Source of the DNA: Candidatus Absconditabacterales bacterium | Lineage (GTDB): Bacteria > Patescibacteria > JAEDAM01 > Absconditabacterales > Absconditicoccaceae | Direction of reading: 5' to 3' | NCBI GenBank assembly: GCA_938010495.1 | Contig: CALLUT010000057.1 | Coordinates: 1 to 7,760, forward strand | Length of the DNA: 7,760 nt | Notes under the pieces: generated by a model | Told to the model about the DNA's origin: nothing | Seen by the model: only the letters and a program-made list of their open reading frames with translations | Database searches by the model: none | Part shown: piece after piece, positions 7,757 through 7,760 of the stretch | How the letters are laid out: every line of letters begins with the position of its first letter | Position numbering within the stretch: position 1 is the first letter of the stretch | Program-made: the position numbers and the translations under genes

Positions 7757-7760
7757 ATCG

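Overview
The window comes from a bacterium that reads UGA as glycine (genetic code 25), as in Absconditabacteria (SR1) and Gracilibacteria. With the standard code every gene here shatters. With TGA as Gly, four long frames open on the + strand and TGA falls on invariant glycines: the methylase IMGNPPYYG motif, the helicase Walker A APPASGKS, the GIY-YIG motif YKIG, and the aminopeptidase LLIDMG motif. TAA and TAG still end genes. I see no tRNA, rRNA, CRISPR array or transposase gene.

Layout. Bases 1-333 hold the 3' end of a peptidase M24 (Xaa-Pro aminopeptidase-like) frame. Recognisable homology stops near base 291, just after the first metal-ligand Asp, and a foreign tail follows to a TAG. 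Bases 334-996 hold no gene I can support. They do hold a strong long-range hairpin (359-461) and, next to the first downstream gene, a sigma70-like promoter whose -10 end and expected start overlap a perfect 20-bp palindrome (962-981).

Bases 997-7756 are an AT-rich, same-strand four-gene cluster. It encodes an MmeI/YeeA-type N6-adenine DNA methyltransferase (997-3627), a DEAH-type superfamily 2 helicase (3654-5573), a GIY-YIG (T5orf172/MUG113-type) nuclease overlapping the helicase by 8 nt (5566-6738), and a DUF4238-like protein (6770-7756). I read the first three as a multi-subunit restriction-modification system: the methylase supplies recognition and protection, the helicase ATP-driven movement, and the GIY-YIG protein cleavage. 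DUF4238 is an accessory of unknown function. This division of labour is inferred from domains and gene order.

The main surprise is a single in-frame TAA at 4440-4442 inside the otherwise intact helicase, most simply one GAA-to-TAA change. As sequenced, the helicase loses its second RecA domain while methylase and nuclease frames stay open. The system may be decaying or switched to a partial state, or this may be an assembly error. Other points are the near-identical 16-nt AT leaders ahead of two of the genes, and the heavy use of TGA for Gly in the cluster compared with the aminopeptidase fragment.
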